Positions 8,269 to 16,011 of a DNA stretch of 24,628 nucleotides are shown here, piece after piece; position 1 is the stretch's first letter; every line of letters begins with the position of its first letter. The notes beneath the pieces are model-generated. The model made no database searches. It was given only the letters and a program-made list of their open reading frames with translations, and was not told the origin of the DNA. Position numbers and translations under genes: made by a program. Origin of the DNA: Armatimonadota bacterium. Lineage in GTDB: Bacteria; Sysuimicrobiota; Sysuimicrobiia; Sysuimicrobiales; Humicultoraceae. The stretch covers positions 1 to 24,628 of the forward strand of contig JACQHU010000160.1 in assembly GCA_016198805.1 (NCBI GenBank). Direction: 5' to 3'.

Positions 8269-9359
8269 AGACGGCCGGCGGGACCCGCACCGCGGACGCC
8301 GCGGCGCTGGTGCGTCCGGAGATCAGGGCGATGCGGGCCTACCGACTCGCCCAGCCCCAGGGGGCTGTGCGCCTGCACCAGAACGAGGCGCCCGACGACT
8401 GGCCGGAGGAAGTCAAGCGTGCGATCGTCGAGCGCGTGCTGGCCGCGCCGTGGCACCGGTATCCATCGGCGCGGGCGGACGCGGTCTGCGAGGCGGTCGG
8501 CCAGATGCAGCAGACCCCGTCGTCAATGATCGCGGCCACCGCCGGCTCCAACGAGGCGCTGTGGGCCGCCTGCTCGGCCTTCGCCGCCCGCGGAACCGTC
8601 GTCATGTCGGCGCCGACCTACTCGATGGCGAGGACGCTGGCGATCGCATCCGGCGCCCGCGTCGTGGACTCCCCGCTGGGGGACGGGTTTGGCCTCAACC
8701 CCGATGTCCTGCTCCGCGCGGCCCACGCGCAGCGCGCCGAACTGATCTATCTGGCCTCACCCAACAATCCGACCGGCAACGCCTTTCCCTCCGAGGCGAT
8801 CAGGGCGGTGGTGGAAGGATCGCCTGGCGCCGTGGTGCTCGACGAGGCGTACTGGGAGTTCGCCAGCGCGTCCCATCTGGACCTGGTATCCCGGTTCTCG
8901 CACGTGCTCGTGGTGCGGACGTTCAGCAAGGCGATGGGCGGCGCCGGGCTGCGGGTCGGCTGGATCACGGCGCAGGCCGCACTCGTGGCCGAACTGCACA
9001 AGGTTATCCCGCCCTACAGCCTCAACGTCTTCGCGCAGATCGCGATCCCGGTGCTGGTCGCGCGGCGGGAGATGGCAGGCGCGCGGGTGCAGGCGATCGT
9101 CAGCGAACGCGGGCGGGTCGCGCGGGCGCTGGAGGCCCTGGGCATGCGAGTCTATCCCAGCGAGACCAATTTCCTCCTGTTCAGCCCGGGGCGTCCGCCG
9201 GCCGAGGTCTGGCAGGGGCTGGCGGATCGGGGTGTACTCGTGCGTGACGTCTCCCGGGTGGCCGGTCTGGAGGCGTGCCTGCGGGTCTCCATCGGGTCTG
9301 TTGCCGACAACGGCCGGTTCCTGGCGGCGATCGGGTCGGTGGTGGCGGAGGGACGCTGA
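8265..9359 (+). CDS. hisC: histidinol-phosphate aminotransferase
   Basis: PLP enzyme of fold type I that converts imidazole acetol-phosphate and glutamate to histidinol-phosphate and 2-oxoglutarate. The 364 residues include HQNEAP (about 38-43, the usual L..NE.P motif), SPNNPTGN (165-172), VLDEAYWEF (191-199, the PLP-pyridine Asp and Tyr) and the Schiff-base lysine K222 in RTFSKAMGGAGLRVGW, with R230 as a phosphate ligand. The start ATG overlaps the hisD TGA (ATGA), and the stop shares one base with the hisB ATG. Related aminotransferases for aromatic amino acids look similar; the operon settles the assignment. Confidence 0.93.
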   Translation: MKTAGGTRTADAAALVRPEIRAMRAYRLAQPQGAVRLHQNEAPDDWPEEVKRAIVERVLAAPWHRYPSARADAVCEAVGQMQQTPSSMIAATAGSNEALWAACSAFAARGTVVMSAPTYSMARTLAIASGARVVDSPLGDGFGLNPDVLLRAAHAQRAELIYLASPNNPTGNAFPSEAIRAVVEGSPGAVVLDEAYWEFASASHLDLVSRFSHVLVVRTFSKAMGGAGLRVGWITAQAALVAELHKVIPPYSLNVFAQIAIPVLVARREMAGARVQAIVSERGRVARALEALGMRVYPSETNFLLFSPGRPPAEVWQGLADRGVLVRDVSRVAGLEACLRVSIGSVADNGRFLAAIGSVVAEGR

Positions 9360-9940
9360 TGACGCGCCGCGCTGAGGTGCAGCGCACGACCGCCGAGACC
9401 AGCGTCAGCGTCCGGCTGGTCCTGGACGGCTCCGGCCAGGTCGATGTCGACACCGGGGTTCCGTTCTTCGATCATCTGCTGGCGGCCCTGGTCAGGCACA
9501 GCGGCTTCGACCTGACCATGCGCGCCAGCGGCGACCTGGCGGTCGACGTCCATCACACGGTGGAGGATGCGTGCATCGTGCTGGGGCAGACGTTCCGCCA
9601 GGCCCTCGGGGAGGGCGCGGGCATCGCCCGCTTCGCGTCCCTGCACCTGCCCATGGACGACGCGCTGGTGCGGGTGGCGCTCGACGTCTCGGGGCGGCCA
9701 TACCTCCACGCCGACCTCACCTTTCCCAGCGACCGCATCGGGCAGTTTCCGGTGGAACTCGTCGAAGAAGCGGTCCGCGCGTTCGTGATGCACGCGGCCG
9801 TCACATTGCACGTCGACCTGATCCGCGGCCGCAACAGCCATCACATCGCGGAGGCCGTCTTCAAGGCGCTCGGCGTGGCGCTGGGCCGCGCCGCGAGTGT
9901 CGTCGGCCGCGGCGTGCCCTCGACCAAGGGCGTCCTGTAG
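9359..9940 (+). CDS. hisB: imidazoleglycerol-phosphate dehydratase (monofunctional)
   Basis: Mn-dependent dehydration of imidazole glycerol-phosphate to imidazole acetol-phosphate; forms 24-mers. The 193-residue product has the two His-rich metal-binding motifs FFDHLLAALVRHSGFDL and DVHHTVEDACIVLGQ, and near the end RGRNSHHIAEAVFKALG. It is only the dehydratase half; no HAD-type histidinol-phosphatase domain is fused, unlike enterobacterial HisB. ATG 9359 is preferred over an in-frame GTG at 9275 because GGAGGG lies 7 nt upstream, the family begins near R.A...R.T.ET, and the longer form would lie inside hisC. TGATG overlap with hisC. Confidence 0.95.
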   Translation: MTRRAEVQRTTAETSVSVRLVLDGSGQVDVDTGVPFFDHLLAALVRHSGFDLTMRASGDLAVDVHHTVEDACIVLGQTFRQALGEGAGIARFASLHLPMDDALVRVALDVSGRPYLHADLTFPSDRIGQFPVELVEEAVRAFVMHAAVTLHVDLIRGRNSHHIAEAVFKALGVALGRAASVVGRGVPSTKGVL

Positions 9941-9951
9941 GAGGGTGACCG

Positions 9952-10578
9952 GTGCGGATCGCGCTCATCGACTACGGCGCCGGCAACCTGCGCAGCGTCG
10001 CGCGTGCGCTGGCTCGCGCCGGGGCGAATGCGGCGCTGGTGAGCGGCCCGGACGGCCTGCGCGGCGCCGACATCATCATGGTGCCCGGCGTCGGCGCGTT
10101 CGCGTCGGCCATGCGGAGGCTGCGCGCGGCCGGGCTGGTCGAGCCCATCGGCGAGGCCGCGCGGGCTGGAACCCCGCTGATCGGCCTCTGCCTGGGCATG
10201 CAGTTGCTCTTCGACGAAAGCGGCGAGGGGGGGCAGACGCAGGGCTTCGGTCTGCTGGCAGGCAAGGTCATCCGCCTGCCTGCCGGCGTGAAGGTTCCCC
10301 ACATGGGATGGAACACGCTCGAAGCGCGCAGCCCGGATCCACTGTTCGACGGCCTGGCCGAACCGATCTTCGTCTACTTCGTGCACTCCTACGTGGTGGC
10401 GCCCGACGATCCCCGCACGGTCGTCGCCGAGACCACGCACGGCGTCCGGTTTCCAGTCATCGTTCGCGCCGGCACCGTCTGGGGGCTGCAGTTTCACCCC
10501 GAGAAGAGCAGCCGCACGGGCGCCACGCTGCTGCGCAACCTGCTGGCCCGCGTCACTGCCGAGCGCGCGTCGGCATGA
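9952..10578 (+). CDS. hisH: imidazole glycerol-phosphate synthase, glutaminase subunit
   Basis: Class I glutamine amidotransferase that hydrolyses glutamine and feeds ammonia through HisF. The 208 residues carry PGVGAF (45-50, oxyanion-strand region), the nucleophile C80 in GLCLGMQLLF, and the catalytic pair H182 and E184 in LQFHPEKSSRTG. It starts at GTG 9952 after GAGGGTG, with an 11-bp gap from hisB, the only non-overlapping junction within this operon. The stop overlaps the hisA ATG by 4 bp. Confidence 0.95.
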   Translation: MRIALIDYGAGNLRSVARALARAGANAALVSGPDGLRGADIIMVPGVGAFASAMRRLRAAGLVEPIGEAARAGTPLIGLCLGMQLLFDESGEGGQTQGFGLLAGKVIRLPAGVKVPHMGWNTLEARSPDPLFDGLAEPIFVYFVHSYVVAPDDPRTVVAETTHGVRFPVIVRAGTVWGLQFHPEKSSRTGATLLRNLLARVTAERASA

Positions 10579-11294
10579 CGGTGTACCCCGCCATCGACCT
10601 CCGGGCCGGCCGGGCCGTGCGACTGCGGCAGGGCGACCCTGCGCGCGAGACCGTCTTCGCGGATGATCCGGTGGCGGTCGCGCGCGGGTGGGCTCAGCAG
10701 GGCGCCGCCTGGCTGCACGTGGTGGACCTGGACGGCGCCCTGGGCGGCGCGCCGCGGCATCTGGACGTGGTCGCGGGCATCTGCCGGGAGGTGGCGGTCC
10801 CGGTGCAGGTGGGCGGAGGCCTTCGGACCCTCGACGACCTGGAGGCGGTCTTCGAGGCGGGCGCGGCCCGGGCCGTGCTGGGCACCGCCGCGCTTGCCGG
10901 AGACCTGCTGTCGGTGGCCGTTGGGCGCTTCGGCGAGCGGATCGCCGTGGCCCTGGATGTCCGGGAGGGCCTGGCCGCGGTCGCCGGGTGGCAGGAGACC
11001 TCGGCGATCCCCGCGCTGGAGGCGGCCCGGCGCCTGGTGCAGGGCGGCGCGCCGAGGCTCATCTACACCGACATCACGCGCGACGGGATGCTCGAAGGAC
11101 CGGATGTGGAGGGGCTGCGGGCGCTCATCCTGGCCGTGCCGGTGCCTGTCATCGCCTCCGGGGGCATCTGCTCCGCCGATGATCTCAGGGCCGTCGCCAC
11201 AGCCGGCGCCGAAGGGGCGATCGTCGGCCGCGCGCTGTACGACGGGAGGTTGACCCTGGCCGACGCGCGGCGAGCGGTGGAAGGAGCAGGCTGA
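10575..11294 (+). CDS. hisA: ProFAR isomerase (phosphoribosylformimino-AICAR-P isomerase)
   Basis: A (beta/alpha)8 barrel that performs the Amadori isomerisation of ProFAR to PRFAR. The 239-residue sequence begins YPAIDLRAGRAVRL with catalytic D8. The second catalytic acid is D128 in AVALDVREG, and T165 lies in YTDITRDGM. Phosphate loops VGGGLR (79-84) and IASGGI complete the two half-barrels. The start is ATG 10575, which overlaps the hisH TGA; the open frame continues upstream only as a shadow of hisH. Paralogous to HisF downstream; no sign of the dual-substrate PriA type was examined in detail. Confidence 0.94.
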   Translation: MTVYPAIDLRAGRAVRLRQGDPARETVFADDPVAVARGWAQQGAAWLHVVDLDGALGGAPRHLDVVAGICREVAVPVQVGGGLRTLDDLEAVFEAGAARAVLGTAALAGDLLSVAVGRFGERIAVALDVREGLAAVAGWQETSAIPALEAARRLVQGGAPRLIYTDITRDGMLEGPDVEGLRALILAVPVPVIASGGICSADDLRAVATAGAEGAIVGRALYDGRLTLADARRAVEGAG

Positions 11295-12082
11295 TGCTGG
11301 CAAAGCGCGTCGTGCCGTGTCTGGACGTCCGGGACGGCCGGGTCGTCAAGGGCCGCGAGTTCGTCGATCTCCGCGACGCCGGCGACCCGGTGGCGCTGGC
11401 CGCCCGGTACGACCGCGACGGCGCCGACGAACTCGTCTACCTGGACATCACGGCGTCGGTCGAAGGCCGCGGCGCGTTGCTGGACGTGGTGGCGCGCAGC
11501 GCCGAGCAGGTGTTCATCCCGCTCACCGTGGGTGGGGGCGTCCGCTCGGTGGAGGACATGCGCGACCTGCTGCTGGCCGGCTCCGACAAGGTGGCGGTGA
11601 ACACCGCCGCCGTTGCCAGGCCGGCCCTGATCGCCGAGGCCGCTGACCGCTTCGGCAGCCAGTGCGTGGTGGTGGCGATCGACGCCAGGCGGCGGGAGGA
11701 CGGGGAGCGGGTCTGGTACGAGGTGATGACGCATGGCGGCCGCCGGCCGACGGGGCTCGACGCGATCGCGTGGGCGCAGGAGGCCGAGCGCCTTGGGGCC
11801 GGGGAGATCCTGCTGACCAGCGTGGATCGCGACGGGACCGAGGAGGGGTACGAACTGACGCTGACCAGGGGCGTGGCCGAGGCCGTGGGCATTCCGGTCG
11901 TCGCGTCGGGAGGGGCTGGGAAGCCAGAGCATCTCTGCGACGTGCTGACCGCCGGATGTGCCGACGCCGCTCTCGCGGCGTCGATCTTCCACTTCGACCG
12001 GTATCCGATCCCGGTGGTCAAGGCCGCGCTGGCATCCGCAGGGATCCCGATGCGGTGGGTCTCAGGAGAGGTTCGGAGATGA
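11294..12082 (+). CDS. hisF: imidazole glycerol-phosphate synthase, cyclase subunit
   Basis: A (beta/alpha)8 barrel partner of HisH that uses ammonia to convert PRFAR to imidazole glycerol-phosphate and AICAR. The 262 residues contain catalytic D11 (VVPCLDVRDGRVVKG) and D130 (VVVAIDARR), phosphate loops VGGGVRS (79-85) and VASGGAGK, and the characteristic THGGRRPTGLDA and FHFDRYPI segments. TGATG overlap with hisA upstream and ATGA overlap with hisIE downstream. The AICAR by-product returns to purine synthesis, a metabolic link to the purine salvage operon that ends 28 bp beyond hisIE. Confidence 0.96.
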   Translation: MLAKRVVPCLDVRDGRVVKGREFVDLRDAGDPVALAARYDRDGADELVYLDITASVEGRGALLDVVARSAEQVFIPLTVGGGVRSVEDMRDLLLAGSDKVAVNTAAVARPALIAEAADRFGSQCVVVAIDARRREDGERVWYEVMTHGGRRPTGLDAIAWAQEAERLGAGEILLTSVDRDGTEEGYELTLTRGVAEAVGIPVVASGGAGKPEHLCDVLTAGCADAALAASIFHFDRYPIPVVKAALASAGIPMRWVSGEVRR

Positions 12083-12711
12083 GCAGCACGATCCCGTCGA
12101 GCGGCGCGCCTGTCCCGAACTGGGACGCCGGCCTGTTGCCGTGCATCGTGCAGGATGGGCGGTCCGGCGCGGTCCTCATGCTGGCCTGGATGACCCAGGA
12201 GGCGTGGGCGAAGACGCTCCAGACCGGACAGGCGTGGTTTTGGAGCCGCTCGCGCCAGGCGCTGTGGCGCAAAGGCGAAACCTCCGGGCACACGCAGCGG
12301 GTGGTAGACATCCGGGTGGACTGCGACGGGGACGCGATCCTGCTGCAGGTGGTTCCGCAGGGTCCGGCGTGCCACACCGGGCGGCTCTCCTGTTTCTACC
12401 GGGCGCAGGACGGCGAGGAGCGGACCACCCACGGCCCGGTGCTGTCACGGCTGGAGGCCGTCATCGAAGACCGGAAGCGGACCTTGCCGCCCGGATCGTA
12501 CACCGCGTCGCTGCTGCGCGGCGGCTTTGGGGCGATCGCCGAGAAGATCGTCGAGGAGGCCGGAGAAGTGGTACAGGCCGGCCGACTCGAATCCGACGAG
12601 CGCGTCGCCGAAGAGTCGGCCGACCTGCTCTATCACCTGCTGGTCCTGCTGGCGGCCCGAGGCGTCCCCCTCACCCGCGTCCTGGACGTCCTGTCCGCCC
12701 GCGGAGCCTAG
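12079..12711 (+). CDS. hisI: bifunctional phosphoribosyl-AMP cyclohydrolase / phosphoribosyl-ATP pyrophosphatase
   Basis: Fused HisI-HisE (hisIE), 210 residues. The cyclohydrolase part (about 14-112) shows MLAWM, FWSRSRQALWRKGETSGH, metal-binding DCDGD (81-85) and C98/C105 in GPACHTGRLSCF. The pyrophosphohydrolase part (about 121-205) shows the MazG-like helical motif AEKIVEEAGEVV (154-165) with acidic metal ligands, then EESADLLYHLLVLLA. It catalyses steps 2 and 3 of histidine synthesis. It is the last gene of the operon; only 28 bp separate it from the end of the oppositely oriented transporter operon, and I see no clear terminator there. Confidence 0.95.
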   Translation: MSSTIPSSGAPVPNWDAGLLPCIVQDGRSGAVLMLAWMTQEAWAKTLQTGQAWFWSRSRQALWRKGETSGHTQRVVDIRVDCDGDAILLQVVPQGPACHTGRLSCFYRAQDGEERTTHGPVLSRLEAVIEDRKRTLPPGSYTASLLRGGFGAIAEKIVEEAGEVVQAGRLESDERVAEESADLLYHLLVLLAARGVPLTRVLDVLSARGA

Positions 12712-12739
12712 ACGGAAGAACCCCGCGCCCGATCCTGGC

Positions 12740-13891
12740 TTATGGCTCCTTGGGCCAGGGCCCGACGATTCCGGGCGCGGCCCACTCCATCGTGTTGAGT
12801 TCTCCCACGGTCATGCGCTTCCCGGCCGGGACCACCAGCTTACCCTTCCGATCCCTGATCGGACCCGTGAAGGGATCGAACGTCACTTTCGGGTCGGTCA
12901 TCTGCGCCAGCCGCTTCATCACCAGGTCGTGGACGGACAGCCGGCCGAGGTCCAAAGTGGTGACCTGCACCGCCTGCAGCTTGCTCTTCCATGCCGGACT
13001 GACCGGCACGCCGAAGTCGCCGCCGACCTCGACCGCGCCTTCGGCCAGCAGCCACCAGTAGTCGACATTCTGGAGGTTTTCGGTCGTGTACTTCCCCGCT
13101 ACGACCTTCGAGAGGAAGTCGACGTAGATCTTCTCCCAGTGGACCAGCTGGCCGGAGACCACGTGGTTCGGCGCAAACTTCTGCATCGGCGAGTAGTGGC
13201 TGAAGCTGGGGAGGCCGCGCTTGGCCGCCACCTGGACGACCGTCGGCGAGTCCTCGGTGAACGCGAAGACGTCGACGCCTTCCGCGATCAGGGCCTCGGT
13301 GGCCTCCTTGGCGGCCGAGGGCTTGAACCACTCAAAGATCCACCGGACATGCACCGTCGCCCTGGGGTTCACCGCCCGCACGCCCAGGGCGAAGGCGCCG
13401 ATGTGCCGCTTGACTTCAGGGATCGGGAACGCGCCGACATAGCCGACCTTGTTGCTCTTGGTCAGCGCGCCGGCCATCAGGCCGTTCAGGTAGTACACCT
13501 GGTAGAAGTCGGCCATGTAGGTGGCCATGTTGGGCGCCCGCTTGAAGCCCGAGGCGTGCGCGAAGATCTGGTTGGGATAGCGCTTTGCCGCGGCGAGGGT
13601 CCCATCCATGAACCCGAAGCTGGTGGTGAAGATGACCCGCGCGCCCTGCTGGATCAGCTTGTCGATGAACGGTTCGGCCTGGGCCTCCGGCACGCTCTCA
13701 ACGTAGAGCGTCTCCAGCCCGGAGACCATCTTCTCGGCGATCTTGCGGCCCTGATCATGGGCGTGGGTCCAGCCGTAGTCCCCGATCGGGCCGACGTAGA
13801 TGAACCCGGCTTTGAGCTTCTGCTGCGCACCTCCGGTGACAGCCAGGCTGCCTACAAGGATCAGGACCGCCGCGAGCGTGAGCCAGCGCAT
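12740..13891 (-). CDS. BMP-family ABC transporter substrate-binding protein (probable purine/nucleoside)
   Basis: Extracytoplasmic binding protein of the BMP/PnrA-like family, 383 residues. It begins with a Sec signal peptide (MRWLTLAAVLILVGSLAVTG, cleavage probably after A22). There is no lipobox Cys, so it seems to be a soluble or otherwise retained protein rather than a lipoprotein, unlike PnrA/TmpC. The mature start KAGFIYVGPIGDYGWTHAHDQGR is a variant of the BMP ligand-site motif found in proteins linked to purine bases. ATG 13891 has the strong SD GGAGG 6-7 nt upstream; the longer open frame to 13966 crosses the intergenic region. It is the last gene of the hpt-ABC operon, which supports a purine ligand. 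Exact substrate is unknown. Confidence 0.9.
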   Translation of the reverse strand: MRWLTLAAVLILVGSLAVTGGAQQKLKAGFIYVGPIGDYGWTHAHDQGRKIAEKMVSGLETLYVESVPEAQAEPFIDKLIQQGARVIFTTSFGFMDGTLAAAKRYPNQIFAHASGFKRAPNMATYMADFYQVYYLNGLMAGALTKSNKVGYVGAFPIPEVKRHIGAFALGVRAVNPRATVHVRWIFEWFKPSAAKEATEALIAEGVDVFAFTEDSPTVVQVAAKRGLPSFSHYSPMQKFAPNHVVSGQLVHWEKIYVDFLSKVVAGKYTTENLQNVDYWWLLAEGAVEVGGDFGVPVSPAWKSKLQAVQVTTLDLGRLSVHDLVMKRLAQMTDPKVTFDPFTGPIRDRKGKLVVPAGKRMTVGELNTMEWAAPGIVGPWPKEP

Positions 13892-13984
13892 ACTCCCCCT
13901 CCTAAGTTGTGATATCGGTGGACCACCCTCCCCGGTGCTTCGATACGACCACGACCGGCCCGGCACCTTCCCGGCATTTTCCCG

Positions 13985-14848
13985 TCATTTCTCGCCGCTG
14001 GCGTAGGGGAGCCCCAGGGCCTCGGGCGCGCCCTCGCCGCGCCGCCGCCGGGAGGTGGCGGCCAGCGCCACGATGGTGAAGGCGAACGGCAGCATCCGCA
14101 GCGCTTCGGGCGCAATCCAGGTCTGCAGCCGAAACGAGAGGTAGTAGAGCGCGCCAAACAGCAGCGCGCCCCACACCGCGCGCAGCGGATCCCAGCCCGC
14201 AAAGATGACGATGGCGATCGCGATCCATCCCGTGCCCCCGGTCATGCCCTCGGTCCAGGACGGACGGTACGCGACTGAAAAGAATCCGCCTGCGATCCCG
14301 GCCAGGATCCCACCGAAGACCACGGCCAGGTAGCGCACACGCGCGACGTTCACGCCCAGCGCGTCAGCCGCCGCCGGCGCCTCACCGGTTGATCGGATAA
14401 CCAGCCCCAGGCGGGTATGGTAGAGCACGAACCACAGCACCACCGCCAGGACCACGCCCAGATACGTCAGGCCGGAGATCTCGGGCAGCGTGTTGAGGAG
14501 CGGGATGCCCTCCCAGCCGCGGCCCAGCACGCCGGCGAGCCCGAGCCCGAACATGGCCAGGGCCAGGCCGGACACGTACTGGTTGGCGCGCAGCGTGACC
14601 GACAGGAAGGCATGGAGCAGCGCCGATGCGCCGCCCACGACGCCGGCGACCAGCAATCCGAGCGCGGGGTTCCCGCTGGTGTGCGCCACGGCAAAGGCGA
14701 AGAAGGCTCCGAGGATCATCATGCCTTCCACGCCCAGGTTGATGACGCCCGACCGCTCCGCGTAGATCTCACCCAGCGCCGCCCACAGCAGCGGCGTGCC
14801 CACCGCCAGCGCCCGGATGAGCGTGTCGAGGATCCATTCCGTGATCAT
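13985..14848 (-). CDS. ABC transporter permease, NupQ/BmpC-like
   Basis: Inner-membrane permease of the BPD_transp_2 family (branched-chain/ribose/nucleoside group), 287 residues with about 8 hydrophobic segments. Family text includes ALGEIYAERSGVINLGVEGMM near the N-terminus, LRANQYVSGLALAMFGLGL, and the ATPase-coupling cytoplasmic loop RSTGEAPAAADALGVNVARVRYLAVVFGG, split at residues about 176-204. The ATGA overlap with the upstream permease gene shows co-translation. A 93-bp gap with GC-rich repeats (two TGCCGGG copies) follows before the binding-protein gene. Confidence 0.92.
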   Translation of the reverse strand: MITEWILDTLIRALAVGTPLLWAALGEIYAERSGVINLGVEGMMILGAFFAFAVAHTSGNPALGLLVAGVVGGASALLHAFLSVTLRANQYVSGLALAMFGLGLAGVLGRGWEGIPLLNTLPEISGLTYLGVVLAVVLWFVLYHTRLGLVIRSTGEAPAAADALGVNVARVRYLAVVFGGILAGIAGGFFSVAYRPSWTEGMTGGTGWIAIAIVIFAGWDPLRAVWGALLFGALYYLSFRLQTWIAPEALRMLPFAFTIVALAATSRRRRGEGAPEALGLPYASGEK

Positions 14849-16011
14849 TTGCTCTCAGCCACCCCGGTCTCCTCGGGGATGCCGGCCCCAGTCTGACGCT
14901 CTGGGCCCGGTGACACCGCCGTCGCGTGAGGCGCGGGGCGCGGGACCCGGCGTAGCCGGTAGGTCAACAGGCGCTCGCTGCCGATCAGGAAGAAGAGGAT
15001 CAACCCGTTGAAGATGTCGGTCACCCGGAACGGCATCTGAAGCGTGACCTTCATGACGTCGCCACTGCTGAAGATCAACCCCAGGAACAGCGCGGTCAGC
15101 ACCGCGGCGAGCGGGCTGCCGCGTGCCAGCCAGGCCACGATGATGGCCGCGTACCCGTAGCCGAGCGAGATCTGGTCAGGCGCCAGCAGTCTGTGGTGAA
15201 TACCGGCCACTTCGCCGACCCCGGCCAGCCCGGCCGCGCCCGCAGAGATGAGCATGGCGACCAGCGTCGTGCGCAGGGGGTTGATCCCGGCGTACCGGGA
15301 CGCGGTCGGATTCTGGCCCAGCACGCGGATCTCAAACCCCAGTTTGGTCCGCGCCAGAAGGAACGCCAGGCCTCCGGCCAGGGCCAGGCCCAGCGCGAGC
15401 GTGACCCAGTGCACGCGCGTGCCCGGGAGCAGGGGCAGCCAGGCCGCCGGCGGCAGCGTGTCCGTGTACGCGAATCCGCGCTGTTCCTGCCCTTTCCATG
15501 GCCCATGGATGAGCCACTCGACGAAGAAGAGGGCGATGTAGTTCATCATCAGGGTCGACAGCACTTCGTTGACGTCGAGCTTGAGCCGCAACAGGGTGGG
15601 AAGCAGCCCCCACAGCGCGCCGGCAGCGAACCCCGCAGCAAACATCGCGGGCACCACCAGCGGCGCGGGCAGTGGGGCGAAGAGGGCGACGCCGGCCGCG
15701 GCCACCGCGCCGGCCAGCAACTGGCCTTCCGCGCCGATGTTCCAGAACTGGGCGCGGAACGCCATGACCAGGCCGACACCGCACAGGAGCAGCGGGATGG
15801 CCTGTCGCAGGACCTCAGGCGCCGCCCGGGCATCCCCGAGCGTGCCGAGGAAGATCGTGCTGTAGGCCCGGGCCGGCCCGATCCCGAAGGCCCAGAAGAG
15901 CGCGCCGGCGGCCAGGAAGGCTGATGCGATCGCGCCCAGCGAGACGACCAGGACCCACCATCCTCGTGGGGCCGGATCACGGTCGATCTGCCAGGGACCG
16001 AGCCGCCTCAT
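14845..16011 (-). CDS. ABC transporter permease, NupP/BmpB-like
   Basis: Partner permease, 388 residues, with a long first periplasmic segment and about 8-10 membrane helices. Typical features are FRAQFWNIGAEGQLLAGA, LDVNEVLSTLMMNYIALFFVEWL and the coupling loop VLGQNPTASRYAGINPLR. The C-terminus has a Pro-rich cytoplasmic tail of about 35 residues (from about 353), which is longer than needed for transport. It overlaps both neighbours by 4 bp (ATGA), so ATPase and both permeases are made stoichiometrically. Confidence 0.92.
   Translation of the reverse strand: MRRLGPWQIDRDPAPRGWWVLVVSLGAIASAFLAAGALFWAFGIGPARAYSTIFLGTLGDARAAPEVLRQAIPLLLCGVGLVMAFRAQFWNIGAEGQLLAGAVAAAGVALFAPLPAPLVVPAMFAAGFAAGALWGLLPTLLRLKLDVNEVLSTLMMNYIALFFVEWLIHGPWKGQEQRGFAYTDTLPPAAWLPLLPGTRVHWVTLALGLALAGGLAFLLARTKLGFEIRVLGQNPTASRYAGINPLRTTLVAMLISAGAAGLAGVGEVAGIHHRLLAPDQISLGYGYAAIIVAWLARGSPLAAVLTALFLGLIFSSGDVMKVTLQMPFRVTDIFNGLILFFLIGSERLLTYRLRRVPRPAPHATAVSPGPERQTGAGIPEETGVAESK

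Noticed and set aside
9897..10574. N-terminal extension of HisA over hisH
   Set aside because: The upstream part is the hisH sequence in another frame; HisA begins MTVYPAIDL at 10575.
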